This document shows, one piece after another, positions 19,606 to 28,556 of a stretch of DNA of 64,000 nt. How positions within the stretch are numbered: position 1 is the first letter of the stretch; each line of letters starts with the position of its first letter. Source of the DNA: DATBAX01 sp963762965 (GTDB lineage: Bacteria; Acidobacteriota; Terriglobia; Terriglobales; Acidobacteriaceae); assembly GCA_963762965.1 (NCBI GenBank), contig CAVXME010000003.1:51991-115990 (forward strand), read 5' to 3'. A program made the translations under genes and the position numbers. Under the pieces are notes generated by a model, which ran no database searches, was not told the DNA's origin, and saw nothing but the letters and a program-made list of their open reading frames with translations.

Positions 19606-19973
19606 TGGTGGAGGCGGCGGGAGTCGAACCCGCGTCCGAAAATGTTACTGGTCAAGAGACTACATGCTTATTCCAGTTCATGCCCTGGGCATTACCCCAG
19701 GACGTTCGCGGCCGTCGCTCAGAACGGACAAGAAACGCCGACTGCTAGCCTGTGATCTTAACCTCTCTCCCCAGACGTAGAAGAGAAGAGCAGCCCTCTG
19801 TGTGACGCTCGCTCACCGCCCAAGGGCAAAGCGGTGGAAAGCGGCTGCTTAATTAATTAAGCTGCGTATGCCATTTGTTGATTGGCAATTATCATTTTGC
19901 CCACGATTACAGGTGCGAGCACCCTGGCATGCCTCTTGGCCGCAAGCATCTCCGTCGAAACCGTGACGCCCCC
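19606..19973 (-). ncRNA. ssrA: tmRNA (ssrA)
   Basis: A one-piece tmRNA of about 368 nt. Read on the minus strand it begins GGGGGCGTCACGGTTTCGAC (19973 downward) and ends in a tRNA-like T arm (GGTTCGACTCCC) and CGCCTCCACCA at 19606; the first seven bases pair with CGCCTCC. The internal reading frame encodes ANQQMAYAA from a GCC resume codon (19884-19886) to TAA at 19857-19859, followed by further in-frame stops. The tag ends in the hydrophobic AYAA expected of a protease degron. It rescues stalled ribosomes with SmpB, which is not in this window. The 3' CCA is encoded. Confidence 0.95.
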
Positions 19974-20094
19974 ATTTGGGATGGACCATTCAAAGAACTG
20001 CTTCCAATCTTAGTAGAAGCCGACTGGAAGTCAACGTACTAAAGGGTTAGATGCCCTTAACCCCTTGAAAGTAGCGAGCTTGTCACGCGCAGAC

Positions 20095-21117
20095 TTACGG
20101 CTTGTTCTGATCTCCCGCCCCATGCATCTGGCCGTCAATCGGACAGCGTGTGGCCGTCATGGTGTTATCCACGCGGTGATGCACGGGTTTGAGCGTCTGT
20201 AGATAAGCAAAGATTGCGCTCAAGTCCTCATCCGTCATATTGCGGTAGATCCACCAGTGCATGATCGGATTGAGTTCGCGCGCTCCTGCATATCCCGTCC
20301 GTATCGTTTTTATGAAGAAAGCTTGATCGTAATACGGGATCCCGCTGGGATCGGACGTCAGGTTCGCAGTTGCCACATTACCCCACGGCCCGATGAACAC
20401 GTTTCCGCCCCCAAATTCCATTCCTGGGATGGGGTTCTGCTTTGCATCCACCGGAGTATGACAACCCGCACATCCGATTACGTGGACCAGATACGCGCCG
20501 CGTTTAACTGGCGTTGAAAGGTCCGGAGGAGGCACGGGCGCCGTGAGCGGCTGCGGTACGTTCTTGATGATGTATTTCACTGGGAATGTGATTTGCGTTT
20601 TGGGAAGCGGATTCCTCGCCGGCGGCAGCGACCGCAGATACACCACGATCGAAGCTACGTCTTCATCCGACAAGTCCCGAAACTCCTCATACGGCATCAT
20701 CGGAAATAGCGCGCGTCCATCATGCCCGATCCCTTCCCGGACGGCACGGGCCAGCATGTCATCCGTCCAATTGCCCGAACCGGTTTCCGGATCGGGAGTC
20801 AGATTCGGGGCAACGACGTGTCCCGGAAGCCCATCGGTGCCCAAATCCTGTCCCGCCAACTCCATGCCCGGAGGGGTCGGAGCGTCGTGTTTGGTCCAGT
20901 CGTGCGGGGAGTGGCACCCCTGGCAATCCATCTCGCCTTCCACTATGTACTTCCCCCGCGCCAGACGCGCCGGCGTCCGCTCAAACGTCTGCGCCGAAAG
21001 CGGACGAGCGCGCGGGCCTAGAAACGCCCGCGGCCCCAGCATCTTGACCGCTCCGACCGCAACCGCCACCATCAGAAGAAAGATCACGGCCAGCACCATC
21101 TGCAGCCAGCGTTTCAC
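20095..21117 (-). CDS. Membrane-anchored diheme cytochrome c
   Basis: A 340-residue periplasmic electron-transfer protein anchored by an N-terminal helix (MKRWLQMVLAVIFLLMVAVA). Two c-type heme sites are visible: CQGCH near residue 62 and CAGCH near residue 216. Each is followed by a cytochrome-like domain with late Met residues (such as ALFPMMPYEEFRDLSDEDV) that may be axial ligands. The layout resembles alcohol/aldehyde dehydrogenase cytochrome subunits and related diheme carriers found in Acidobacteria. No dehydrogenase partner is adjacent, so the electron donor is unknown. Its 5' end is followed by the divergent toxin-antitoxin-like pair. Confidence 0.85.
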   Translation of the reverse strand: MKRWLQMVLAVIFLLMVAVAVGAVKMLGPRAFLGPRARPLSAQTFERTPARLARGKYIVEGEMDCQGCHSPHDWTKHDAPTPPGMELAGQDLGTDGLPGHVVAPNLTPDPETGSGNWTDDMLARAVREGIGHDGRALFPMMPYEEFRDLSDEDVASIVVYLRSLPPARNPLPKTQITFPVKYIIKNVPQPLTAPVPPPDLSTPVKRGAYLVHVIGCAGCHTPVDAKQNPIPGMEFGGGNVFIGPWGNVATANLTSDPSGIPYYDQAFFIKTIRTGYAGARELNPIMHWWIYRNMTDEDLSAIFAYLQTLKPVHHRVDNTMTATRCPIDGQMHGAGDQNKP

Positions 21118-21220
21118 GGGATGTCCTCCCCATTGCCGACAGAACTTTAGGGACTCTCGAAGTAGAAGTCAACGCGGGAAACTTTAGGGTAAGGGAAGTC
21201 AAATGCCGGTCGGGTGCTCA

Positions 21221-21261
21221 TTGACACTTTATGCATAACTATGCAAGAATAGCATGCATAG
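21221..21261 (+). promoter_or_regulatory. Promoter and inverted-repeat operator of the TA-like pair
   Basis: A perfect -35 TTGACA (21221-21226) is followed by repeated TATGCA-type words. TATGCATA (21230-21237) is itself a palindrome, and CTATGC (21239-21244) pairs with GCATAG (21256-21261) over an 11-bp spacer, ending on the GGGAGG ribosome site. A weak -10 (AAGAAT, 21245-21250) lies 18 bp from the -35. This dense symmetry over promoter and ribosome site is what autoregulated toxin-antitoxin operons show. Confidence 0.5.
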
Positions 21262-21270
21262 GGAGGCGTG

Positions 21271-21717
21271 ATGGGCACTGCTGTCTTGACATCTGATTCC
21301 GATCTTGTCCGAAAGCACGTATCCCAGGTTTATCTTTCAGCTGCACGGCGTAGTGGTCGCCGAACTTTTTCGGTAAACGTCGGTACCGTCCATAAGGCTT
21401 TGGGCTTCAATAATCGCGTCCCCTTAGTTTGTGCAGCTCTCAGCTCCAGGAAATTCCTCACGGAGAACCATCTCCGCCTGATCTCGAAAACCGGCCCGCC
21501 CTCCGGACAAAGCACCACGGTTACATTCACCTACGAGATCGTCAAGCCGGAGTCACGAAAAGCAAATGCAGATGAAGCGTGGCAGTCGCTGCGCGGGATT
21601 GCGAAGGACATTTATGCCTCGTTTGGAGGCGGAGAGGCGTATCTCAAGCAAGAGCGCGCCAATTTCTATGGGCCCGGTCAAGACCCCTTGACGCAAATCG
21701 TGAAGCACAAACCATGA
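21271..21717 (+). CDS. Putative antitoxin/partner of the PIN toxin, unknown family
   Basis: A 148-residue soluble protein started at ATG 21271, 4 bp after GGGAGG; a GTG at 21268 is also possible. It has no recognisable VapB, AbrB, RHH or HTH motif. The central part (RTFSVNVGTVHKALGFNNRV, then PLVCAALSSRKF) looks like a compact wing/helix unit, and KTGPPSGQSTTVTFTYEIV forms a likely beta hairpin. The last third is helical and basic. It is much longer than a normal VapB. The toxin gene begins within about 10 bp of its stop, and an inverted repeat overlaps its promoter. Function as an antitoxin is inferred only from position. Confidence 0.6.
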   Translation: MGTAVLTSDSDLVRKHVSQVYLSAARRSGRRTFSVNVGTVHKALGFNNRVPLVCAALSSRKFLTENHLRLISKTGPPSGQSTTVTFTYEIVKPESRKANADEAWQSLRGIAKDIYASFGGGEAYLKQERANFYGPGQDPLTQIVKHKP

Positions 21718-21727
21718 AGTGCAAATC

Positions 21728-22153
21728 ATGAGCCGGATTTACTGGGACACGATGCTGTTCATTTACTGGCTGGAAGACCATCCCCGGCATGGCGCCCGCG
21801 TCCAGCAGATTTTCGAGCGTATGCAAGACCGTCAGGATCAACTCTGCACGAGCGCCTTTGCGGTTGGAGAGACGCTGGTGGGCTTCCATAAGCGAAACGC
21901 CATCGAAGCCGCTGCCCGCGTCCGAACTTTCTTCCGGCAAGATTCTGTCGAAGTAATTCCTTACACGTTGGACGCGGCGGATCTGTATGCGGATATCCGC
22001 GCCGGGATCGGGATCTCCTCGTCAGATGCCATTCACCTTGCCTGTGCGGCCAGTGCGGACATAGATTTGTTTCTAACCAATGACCAGAGTCTTATCGGCA
22101 AGGTGGTTCCCGGCATTCAATTCATTGCTGGCCTGGATTCCAACATTATTTAG
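21728..22153 (+). CDS. PIN-domain ribonuclease, VapC-like toxin
   Basis: About 141 residues from ATG 21728 (a GTG at 21719 gives three more). The PIN acidic residues are visible: Asp in IYWDTMLFIYWL, Glu in AVGETL, Asp in ISSSDAIHLA and Asp in LFLTND. PIN toxins cleave RNA, often tRNA or rRNA, with Mg2+. The gene follows the 148-residue partner by about 10 bp and is clearly co-transcribed. Its 3' end overlaps the end of the convergent acetyltransferase gene by 8 bp. Confidence 0.85.
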   Translation: MSRIYWDTMLFIYWLEDHPRHGARVQQIFERMQDRQDQLCTSAFAVGETLVGFHKRNAIEAAARVRTFFRQDSVEVIPYTLDAADLYADIRAGIGISSSDAIHLACAASADIDLFLTNDQSLIGKVVPGIQFIAGLDSNII

Positions 22154-22769
22154 CTTCAATCCCCACTAGCTTCGCTTCCAATTTCGCCTTCACCTCCGGC
22201 CATTCCTTATCCAAGATGCTGAAGTACACAGTGTCCCGCAGACGGCCGGTGTACGTGATCATGTGCTGTCGCAGCGTACCTTCTTCTTTGGCGCCAATGC
22301 GCAGAATCGCATTGCGCGATTTCTGATTCAGCGCATCGGTCTTGAGTTCCACACGCAGGCATCCCCACTGCTCAAAAGCGTGGCGCAGCATCAAATATTT
22401 GGCTTCGGTATTGATGGCGCTTCGTTGCCACGCGGGAGCGATCCAGGTGGACCCGATCTCAACTTTTCGATTGGCCCCATCGATATTCATGTAGCGCGTG
22501 CTGCCAATGACCCGTCCAGAGCCACGTTCCACGGTCGCAAACGGCAGGGACTCACCACGCTGCAACTCGTCCAGAGCCTTCTCGACCACTTGCTGGAAGT
22601 CCTCGGGCTTGGCCATCGAGTAGGGAAGCCAGCGGAAAGTGTCGGCAAGATCATTCTTAACTACGTCCCATAACAAAGGAGCGTGGTCGAGACGGAGAGG
22701 CTCCAATCGAACCGCCCTACCTTCTAAAGTGATCGGTTGCAGCACAATTTTGCGTACGTCAGCATTCAT
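22146..22769 (-). CDS. RimJ/RimL-type GNAT N-acetyltransferase
   Basis: A 207-residue cytoplasmic acyltransferase from ATG 22769; AGGAG lies 10 bp upstream, and the longer frame starts at a TTG. It matches the RimJ/RimL group: LEGRAVRLEPLRLDHAPLLW at the N-terminus, VIGSTRYMNID, VEIGSTWIAPAWQRSAINTE with the acetyl-CoA region, and LRVELKTDALNQKSRNAILR with IGAKEEGTLRQH. These enzymes acetylate N-termini or small molecules; the substrate is unknown. The neighbours do not suggest a pathway. Confidence 0.85.
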   Translation of the reverse strand: MNADVRKIVLQPITLEGRAVRLEPLRLDHAPLLWDVVKNDLADTFRWLPYSMAKPEDFQQVVEKALDELQRGESLPFATVERGSGRVIGSTRYMNIDGANRKVEIGSTWIAPAWQRSAINTEAKYLMLRHAFEQWGCLRVELKTDALNQKSRNAILRIGAKEEGTLRQHMITYTGRLRDTVYFSILDKEWPEVKAKLEAKLVGIEAK

Positions 22770-22858
22770 CGCGGGCAATCTCCTCAATCCGCGGCCGATC
22801 CACGTTTCCGCCGCAAAGTTCTATTGCCCATTCTAAACACTACCCTTTATACTTCCCC

Positions 22859-24325
22859 ATGGGTCTGGCCGAGATAAGCCGTTTCGACTCTCCAGGGCTG
22901 CAGAACTATCTCGTTGACGAAGCTTACGACGAGACGTTCGACAGCTCCCGCACCCCCCGCGAGCACTATCGGTCGCTGCTGGACACGTTTACCTCGCTGC
23001 CGGCCGAGGAAATCCGCCGCCGCAAGCACTCCGCCGACCTCTCGTTTCTGAATCAAGGCATTACTTTTACTGTTTACGGCCGCGAAGAGGGCACGGAGCG
23101 GATTTTTCCCTACGACCTGCTGCCCCGCATCATCACCAGCGCGGAATGGGCCCACATCGAACACGGACTGACGCAGCGCATCACCGCCCTCAATCTTTTC
23201 CTGCGCGACATTTACCACGAAGGCCGCATTCTTTCCGACGGCATCGTTCCCCGCGAAATCGTTTTCAGCTGCAAGCATTTTCGCCGCGAGATGCGCGGAT
23301 TGCAGGTGCCGCGCAACGTGTATGTTGCGGTCGTGGGATCGGATCTCATCCGCTTGCCGAGCGGAGAATTCGTCGTACTCGAAGACAATCTGCGCGTGCC
23401 CAGCGGTGTTTCCTACATGCTGACCAACCGCCGGATCATGAAGCGCATGTTCCCGCAATTGTTTTTGCGCTACGGCGTGCGTCCCATCGAGCATTACACC
23501 CAAGCCTTATTGAGCACGCTGCGTTCGCTTTCGCCGGAAGGACGGCCGGAGCCAACCATCGTGCTGCTCAGCCCCGGCGTTTTCAATTCGGCATATTTTG
23601 AGCACGCCTATTTGGCGCGCCAGATGGGAATCGAGTTGGTGGAAGGCCGCGATCTGGTCACTCACGACAATGTCGTCTATATGCGAACGACCACCGGGCT
23701 GCGGCGCGTCGATGTGATCTACCGCCGTGTGGATGACGATTTCATCGACCCACTTGTGTTTCGCTCGGACTCCGTGCTTGGCGTGGCCGGATTGTTCAAT
23801 GCCTATCGCGCCGGAAACGTGAGTCTGGCCAACGCTTTCGGCACCGGCGTCGCCGACGATAAGGCGCTCTACGCCTACGTGCCGAAAATCATTAAGTACT
23901 ATCTCGACCAGGATCCGGTGTTGAACAATCTGGAAACATACTTACTCACAGACGCAGCCCAACGCGATCACGTGCTGCAAAATCTCGACAAGTTGGTTGT
24001 CAAAGCAGTGGGAGAATCCGGGGGCTACGGCATGCTGATCGGTCCGCATAGCACCGCAGCAGAACGTGAAATATTCCGCGAACGCATTATCGCCGATCCG
24101 CGCAACTACATTGCCCAGCCGACGATCACATTTTCCCGAGCACCATGTTTCGTGGACGATCGCTTGGAACCTCGGCATGTTGACCTGCGCCCCTACGTTT
24201 TGTTTGGCGACAAAGTGACCATCGTTCCCGGTGGCCTGACTCGCGTTGCTTTGCGTCGCGGATCTTTGGTGGTCAATTCGTCGCAGGGTGGCGGCAGCAA
24301 GGACACCTGGGTGCTCAACCAATAG
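22859..24325 (+). CDS. Circularly permuted ATP-grasp protein (type 2, DUF404/DUF407)
   Basis: A 488-residue enzyme of the circularly permuted ATP-grasp family. The N-terminal half contains FLNQGITFTVYGREEGTERI and VLEDNLRVPSGVSYMLTNRR, both family hallmarks. The C-terminal half contains VVKAVGESGGYGMLIGP, with the nucleotide-binding glycine loop, and SSQGGGSKDTWVL. It is predicted to form an amide bond to a carboxylate using ATP; the substrate has not been established for the family. It is followed 2 bp later by the alpha-E gene and then by a transglutaminase-like gene, a triad conserved across many bacteria, including mycobacteria. Confidence 0.9.
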   Translation: MGLAEISRFDSPGLQNYLVDEAYDETFDSSRTPREHYRSLLDTFTSLPAEEIRRRKHSADLSFLNQGITFTVYGREEGTERIFPYDLLPRIITSAEWAHIEHGLTQRITALNLFLRDIYHEGRILSDGIVPREIVFSCKHFRREMRGLQVPRNVYVAVVGSDLIRLPSGEFVVLEDNLRVPSGVSYMLTNRRIMKRMFPQLFLRYGVRPIEHYTQALLSTLRSLSPEGRPEPTIVLLSPGVFNSAYFEHAYLARQMGIELVEGRDLVTHDNVVYMRTTTGLRRVDVIYRRVDDDFIDPLVFRSDSVLGVAGLFNAYRAGNVSLANAFGTGVADDKALYAYVPKIIKYYLDQDPVLNNLETYLLTDAAQRDHVLQNLDKLVVKAVGESGGYGMLIGPHSTAAEREIFRERIIADPRNYIAQPTITFSRAPCFVDDRLEPRHVDLRPYVLFGDKVTIVPGGLTRVALRRGSLVVNSSQGGGSKDTWVLNQ

Positions 24326-24327
24326 CT

Positions 24328-25290
24328 ATGCTCTCTCGCGTGGCCGACAACTTGTACTGGATGAGCCGCTATCTGGAGCGGGCCGAGCATACTGCCCGCC
24401 TGCTGGATGTGAACCTGAATCTCATGCTGGACGAGTCGGCCTCGAGCGCCGACCTGCGCTGGCAGCGCGTCCTCACTGCGCTGGGCAAGCCGCAGAGTCT
24501 GGCCTGGAGCGGCGACGCTTATCAGATCGCGCAGATTTTAACTTTCGATCCCAGCACGCGTTCATCCATCACATCCTGCATCGCATCGGCGCGTGAAAAC
24601 GCCCGTCAGGTTCGTGAGGAAATGAGTTCCGAGCAGTGGCAGCGCCTCAACCATCTTTTCCATCAGGTGACCCGCCACAAACCGAATGAGACCGACGACG
24701 TCCTGCCATCTGATTTCTTATTGGCGGTGATCGAGGGCGTGCATTTATTTCAAGGCGTCACCGACTCCACCATGAGCCACGGCGAAGGCTGGCACTTCAT
24801 TCAGGTGGGACGCTACATCGAGCGGGCCTCGGCTACCACCACTTTGCTGGACATCTATCATCGCGAGTTCTGGAAAGATACCGAACAAGCTCCGGAAGGA
24901 AGCGAATATCTGGAATGGATCGGCCTGCTGCGTTCCTGCACCGCCTTCGAAGCCTATTGCAAGGTGTACACCGCCGATATGAATCCCAGCCGCATCATTG
25001 AATTTCTATTGCTGAACGTGGAGTTTCCCCACTCGGTCCGCTATTCGATCGATTATCTGCAAGACGCCCTCGAAGCCATACACGGCGAGGGAGTATCACG
25101 CCGGGCCGCACCGTTGACGAGACTTGGCGGGCGCTTGCAGGCGTCCCTGAACTTCGGGCAAATTTCAGAAATTCTGGAGCAGGATGTGGGCACGTATCTG
25201 CAAGGCATTCTGCGCCAGTGTCAGGAAATTCACGAGATGATTTACGAGCTTTACATCAATTACTCGATCCAAAGTGCGTTGGCGGGATAG
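24328..25290 (+). CDS. Alpha-E domain protein (DUF403)
   Basis: A 320-residue all-helical protein that starts 2 bp after the ATP-grasp gene. MLSRVADNLYWMSRYLERAE is the family signature, and FIQVGRYIERASATTTLLDI and SVRYSIDYLQDALEAI follow. The biochemical role is unknown; members always travel with circularly permuted ATP-grasp and transglutaminase-like proteins and are thought to act together in making or modifying a peptide-like product. Tight spacing indicates translational coupling. Confidence 0.9.
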   Translation: MLSRVADNLYWMSRYLERAEHTARLLDVNLNLMLDESASSADLRWQRVLTALGKPQSLAWSGDAYQIAQILTFDPSTRSSITSCIASARENARQVREEMSSEQWQRLNHLFHQVTRHKPNETDDVLPSDFLLAVIEGVHLFQGVTDSTMSHGEGWHFIQVGRYIERASATTTLLDIYHREFWKDTEQAPEGSEYLEWIGLLRSCTAFEAYCKVYTADMNPSRIIEFLLLNVEFPHSVRYSIDYLQDALEAIHGEGVSRRAAPLTRLGGRLQASLNFGQISEILEQDVGTYLQGILRQCQEIHEMIYELYINYSIQSALAG

Positions 25291-25296
25291 TGGGGA

Positions 25297-25381
25297 AGCA
25301 CTCAGCATTCAGCACTCAGCCTTGGGATATTGGATCTGTCTCCACGGTCCTGAAAGGGCTAAGTGCTGAATGCTGAGTGCT
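25297..25381. repeat. Long hairpin with iterated-word arms
   Basis: Arms of 25 bp (25297-25321 and 25357-25381) pair at 24 of 25 positions around a 35-nt loop. Each arm is built from repeats of a heptamer close to AGCACTC/AGCATTC, and the sequence continues with a further copy after the right arm. It fills the gap between the alpha-E and transglutaminase genes. No T-run follows, so it is not a classical terminator. Confidence 0.8.
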
Positions 25382-25434
25382 GAACGCTAAATCCCGAGTG
25401 CTCGATTCCATCAAGAGAGGGAACGACAGACAAC

Positions 25435-26409
25435 ATGTTTTATTCCATTCGCCATCTGACAAAATTCCGTTACGCCAACCCGGTGAGTGAGAGCGTGATG
25501 GAAGCGCGCATGCACCCGCGAAGCGAAGGCGGACAACGCTGTCTTACTTTCCATCTCTCGGTGAGTCCACGCTGCCGGGTGTTTTCCTATCGCGATCATT
25601 TGGGCAACAACATTCATCATTTCGATATTCCCGGACTGCATCCGCAATTGGTGATCGTGGCCGAGGCGCTGCTCGAAATGCAGCCCTGGATTGATGTCCC
25701 GTCTTCGTTGCCACGCGACGCTTGGGCTGAAATCGACTCCGCGGTGCGGAACGGCGATTTCTCGGAAATGCTTCTTCCCAGCGAGTTCGCCATGCCGACG
25801 CCGGCACTGCAAGAGCTGTCGCAAAATCTCCATGTCAGCCGTAGAGACAATCCGCTGAGTGTTCTGCGCGAACTGAACGAAGATATTTATGAGTGGTTTG
25901 AGTATGTGCCACGCAGCACGAAAGTCGACTCTCCGATCGATGACGCCATCAAGAACCGCCGCGGAGTCTGCCAGGATTTTGCCCACATCATGATTGCCCT
26001 GGTACGCAGCCTGCGCATTCCCTGCCGCTACGTCAGCGGATATCTCTACCGCCGCTCGCACGATCTTGACCGCTCGATCGAAGATGCCACGCACGCCTGG
26101 GTGGAAGCCTTTCTGCCGCCGCTGGGCTGGGTCGGATTCGATCCCACCAATCGCCTGCTCGCCACTGATCGCCACATTCGTACCGCGATTGGCCGCGACT
26201 ACGCCGACGTGCCTCCCACCAAAGGGATTTTCCGCGGCAAGACGGCGAGTGAATTGTCTGTCGCCGTGCGTGTTACCCGGTCTGAAACGACTCCGGAACT
26301 CGATCAGGGGCTGCCGGTGCCGGAAGACTGGTCGATTCTTGTGGAGAAAGCGCAGGAACCGCCTCCGCCTTCTCCGAAAGTGCAGCAGGCCCAGCAGCAG
26401 CAACAATAG
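25435..26409 (+). CDS. Transglutaminase-like cysteine peptidase family protein
   Basis: A 324-residue protein with the bacterial transglutaminase N-terminal beta domain (YSIRHLTKFRYANPVSESVM and RVFSYRDHLGNNIHHFDIPG) and a catalytic papain-like core. The Cys is in RRGVCQDFAH, the His in ATHAWVEAFLP and the Asp in WVGFDPTN. No signal peptide is present. The C-terminus is rich in Pro and Gln. In the conserved triad with ATP-grasp and alpha-E proteins it probably cleaves or transfers an acyl or peptide group. A 145-bp gap with a hairpin separates it from the alpha-E gene, so it may have its own promoter or depend on processing. Confidence 0.9.
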   Translation: MFYSIRHLTKFRYANPVSESVMEARMHPRSEGGQRCLTFHLSVSPRCRVFSYRDHLGNNIHHFDIPGLHPQLVIVAEALLEMQPWIDVPSSLPRDAWAEIDSAVRNGDFSEMLLPSEFAMPTPALQELSQNLHVSRRDNPLSVLRELNEDIYEWFEYVPRSTKVDSPIDDAIKNRRGVCQDFAHIMIALVRSLRIPCRYVSGYLYRRSHDLDRSIEDATHAWVEAFLPPLGWVGFDPTNRLLATDRHIRTAIGRDYADVPPTKGIFRGKTASELSVAVRVTRSETTPELDQGLPVPEDWSILVEKAQEPPPPSPKVQQAQQQQQ

Positions 26410-26461
26410 GCCGTGAGCGCTGCGGGACTCTTGGGGCGTCCAGGGGGGTCGGGAGAGGCTT

Positions 26462-26779
26462 ATGTTAGGAGAGGAAACGAAGTTAGCTCCGTGCCCCAGA
26501 ATATCCAGGGCCAGGAATGTCACGATTACGGTTCTGATTTCGATATTTCTGGCCGTGCTATTGGGAGATGTGGCGGCCGCCCACTTCGCCGAGACCCCCG
26601 GAATGTTCGCCGCGCGCAAACTGGTCTCGGCGAATCCCGGCGAGGGCTGGTTGGCCCACTTCGGAGAAAGACTGATCGTATGCCTGACTCTGGACTCTGC
26701 ACTATGTTTTGTCTTGATTAGTGGATTGTTGGTTATCCTCGACAAACTTCGCCACAAAAGTCCTGAAAATCAGAACTAA
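26462..26779 (+). CDS. Small two-helix membrane protein, unknown
   Basis: A 105-residue ORF with two clear transmembrane segments (TITVLISIFLAVLLGDVAAA and LIVCLTLDSALCFVLISGLL) and a basic C-terminus. GGGAGAGG lies 3 bp before the ATG. The overlapping frame starting at 26413 is Arg/Gly-rich without structure and is treated as a shadow. It follows the transglutaminase gene by 52 bp. No function is suggested. Confidence 0.55.
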   Translation: MLGEETKLAPCPRISRARNVTITVLISIFLAVLLGDVAAAHFAETPGMFAARKLVSANPGEGWLAHFGERLIVCLTLDSALCFVLISGLLVILDKLRHKSPENQN

Positions 26780-26873
26780 GCGCAAGTAGAGACGCCCGAT
26801 TCGCCCTCTGGCGAGAACACCTTTTGCATCCCACAGCCGTTTCCCTCATCTGACTAAAGACGCAGCCTGTAGA

Positions 26874-28550
26874 ATGGCGTTGACTTCCCATGACCTTGAC
26901 CGTCCAACCGTGTTGTCAGGAGATCCCCCGTTGAAGTCGCAGTGTCTGCCCTTCGGTCAAATCCCGCACACCACCAAGCTCTTCGCGGATTTCCTTTCTT
27001 ATTCTTCGCAAGTCCAGCAGTTCTATCCGCGTTCCCCGCGTTTCACCGAGTGGTTTCAGGACGAAGTTTCCCGCGTGAATTATGACGGGGGGCGCCGGGA
27101 GCGGGTAGCTGCGATTCTCGAGCGCCAAAATAAAGCCTGGAACGCAGGGCCGAAGAGTTTGGAAAATATCGCTCGCTTGCGTAAAGGAGCAGCCGCAGTG
27201 GTCACCGGCCAGCAGGTCGGACTATTCGGGGGCCCGGTATTTGCGATTTACAAAGCGCTCACGGCTGTGAAACTGGCAGATCAAGCCACGGCGGCTGGAG
27301 TCGAAAGTGTCCCGGTTTTCTGGCTGGCTACTCACGATCATGACCTGGCCGAGGTCAATCACGTTTCCATTCCGGGCCCCGACGCGGTCCTACAAACGCT
27401 CGCCACGCCGACCCACGGTGTGCCGGATGCGCCGGTGGGAACAGTGCACTTTGGCGCGGAAATCGAATCGGTCGTCGAAGCCGCCGCCACGTTGCTCGAC
27501 CCTGTGGCCACCGCCCTTCTGCGCGAGTGCTACAAGCCAGGAGAGACGTTGGGCAGCGCCTATGCTCGTTTTTTCGCCCGCCTGTGCGCAGATTGGGGAG
27601 TGATCCTGCTGGACGCGTCCGATCCTGAGCTTCACCAGATCGCGGCACCCCTTTTTCGGGCCGCGATTGAACGATCCGCGGAGCTCGACGAAGCTTTGCT
27701 CGCCCGTGGCAAAGAGCTGGAATCCGCGGGATACCACCAGCAGGTAAAAGTCACTACTGCCTCGACGTTGTTATTTGCTTTGCAGAATGGGGCTCGCCTT
27801 CCCATCCATCGCCGCACCGGCACAACCGCGGAGAGCTCAGAGTTTCAGATCGGCGAAGAAAAAATTCCGCAGGCAGAATTGCTGCGCCGCATCGCGGCCG
27901 CTCCCCAGGATTTCAATCCCAATGTCCTGTTGCGGCCCGTGGTGCAGGACTACTTGCTGCCCACGCTGGCCTACATCGGCGGCCCCGCCGAAGTGGCGTA
28001 TTTTGCCCAGATTGCGGTGGTTTATCAGGCACTTGCAGGAAGAATCACTCCAATCCTTCCACGCTTTTCGGCCACCATCTTAGACCATAAACATCAAGCT
28101 TTACTTGAGCGTTACCACTTGGCGCTGCCGGACATTTTTCACGGCCCGGCAGTGCTCAGCGAACGCCTCGCCGCCGGCAGTCTCTCGCAGGATGTCCAGA
28201 AATCTTTCGATCGCGCCGCGTCCGATCTACAAAACGCTTTGGCGGGCATCCGCGATTCTCTAGGACGTCTCGATCAGACCCTGATCGAAGCCGCCAACAA
28301 CGCCGGTGCGAAGATGCAGCATCAACTCGACCAGTTACGCTCCCGCGCCGCCCGCGCCGAACTGCGCCACAGCGAAATCCTCGGACGTCACGCCGACTTA
28401 CTCAGCAACGCGCTCTATCCCAACAAAACCCTGCAAGAACGTGAGATCGCCGGAATCTATTTCATCTCCCGCCACGGCGCTGAATTTTTGCGGAATGTGT
28501 ATGAGGCCATCAACCCCGACTGCCTCGACCACCAGATCATCTCGCTATAG
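26874..28550 (+). CDS. bshC: Bacillithiol synthase BshC
   Basis: A 558-residue protein of the BshC (YllA) family, which adds cysteine to GlcN-malate in the last step of bacillithiol synthesis. VVTGQQVGLFGGPVFAIYKA (near residue 105), FWLATHDHDLAEVNH and VLLRPVVQDYLLPTLAYIGG are the family blocks, and a long C-terminal coiled coil (about 440-510) precedes the end. Length is close to the usual ~540. bshA and bshB are not in this window. Bacillithiol is the low-molecular-weight thiol of Firmicutes, Deinococcus and several other phyla including Acidobacteria. Confidence 0.92.
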   Translation: MALTSHDLDRPTVLSGDPPLKSQCLPFGQIPHTTKLFADFLSYSSQVQQFYPRSPRFTEWFQDEVSRVNYDGGRRERVAAILERQNKAWNAGPKSLENIARLRKGAAAVVTGQQVGLFGGPVFAIYKALTAVKLADQATAAGVESVPVFWLATHDHDLAEVNHVSIPGPDAVLQTLATPTHGVPDAPVGTVHFGAEIESVVEAAATLLDPVATALLRECYKPGETLGSAYARFFARLCADWGVILLDASDPELHQIAAPLFRAAIERSAELDEALLARGKELESAGYHQQVKVTTASTLLFALQNGARLPIHRRTGTTAESSEFQIGEEKIPQAELLRRIAAAPQDFNPNVLLRPVVQDYLLPTLAYIGGPAEVAYFAQIAVVYQALAGRITPILPRFSATILDHKHQALLERYHLALPDIFHGPAVLSERLAAGSLSQDVQKSFDRAASDLQNALAGIRDSLGRLDQTLIEAANNAGAKMQHQLDQLRSRAARAELRHSEILGRHADLLSNALYPNKTLQEREIAGIYFISRHGAEFLRNVYEAINPDCLDHQIISL

Positions 28551-28556
28551 CTATGC

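Noticed and set aside
25411..26757. A 448-codon leftward frame opposite the transglutaminase gene
   Set aside because: Antisense to a gene with an intact Cys-His-Asp triad; no start signal or domain.
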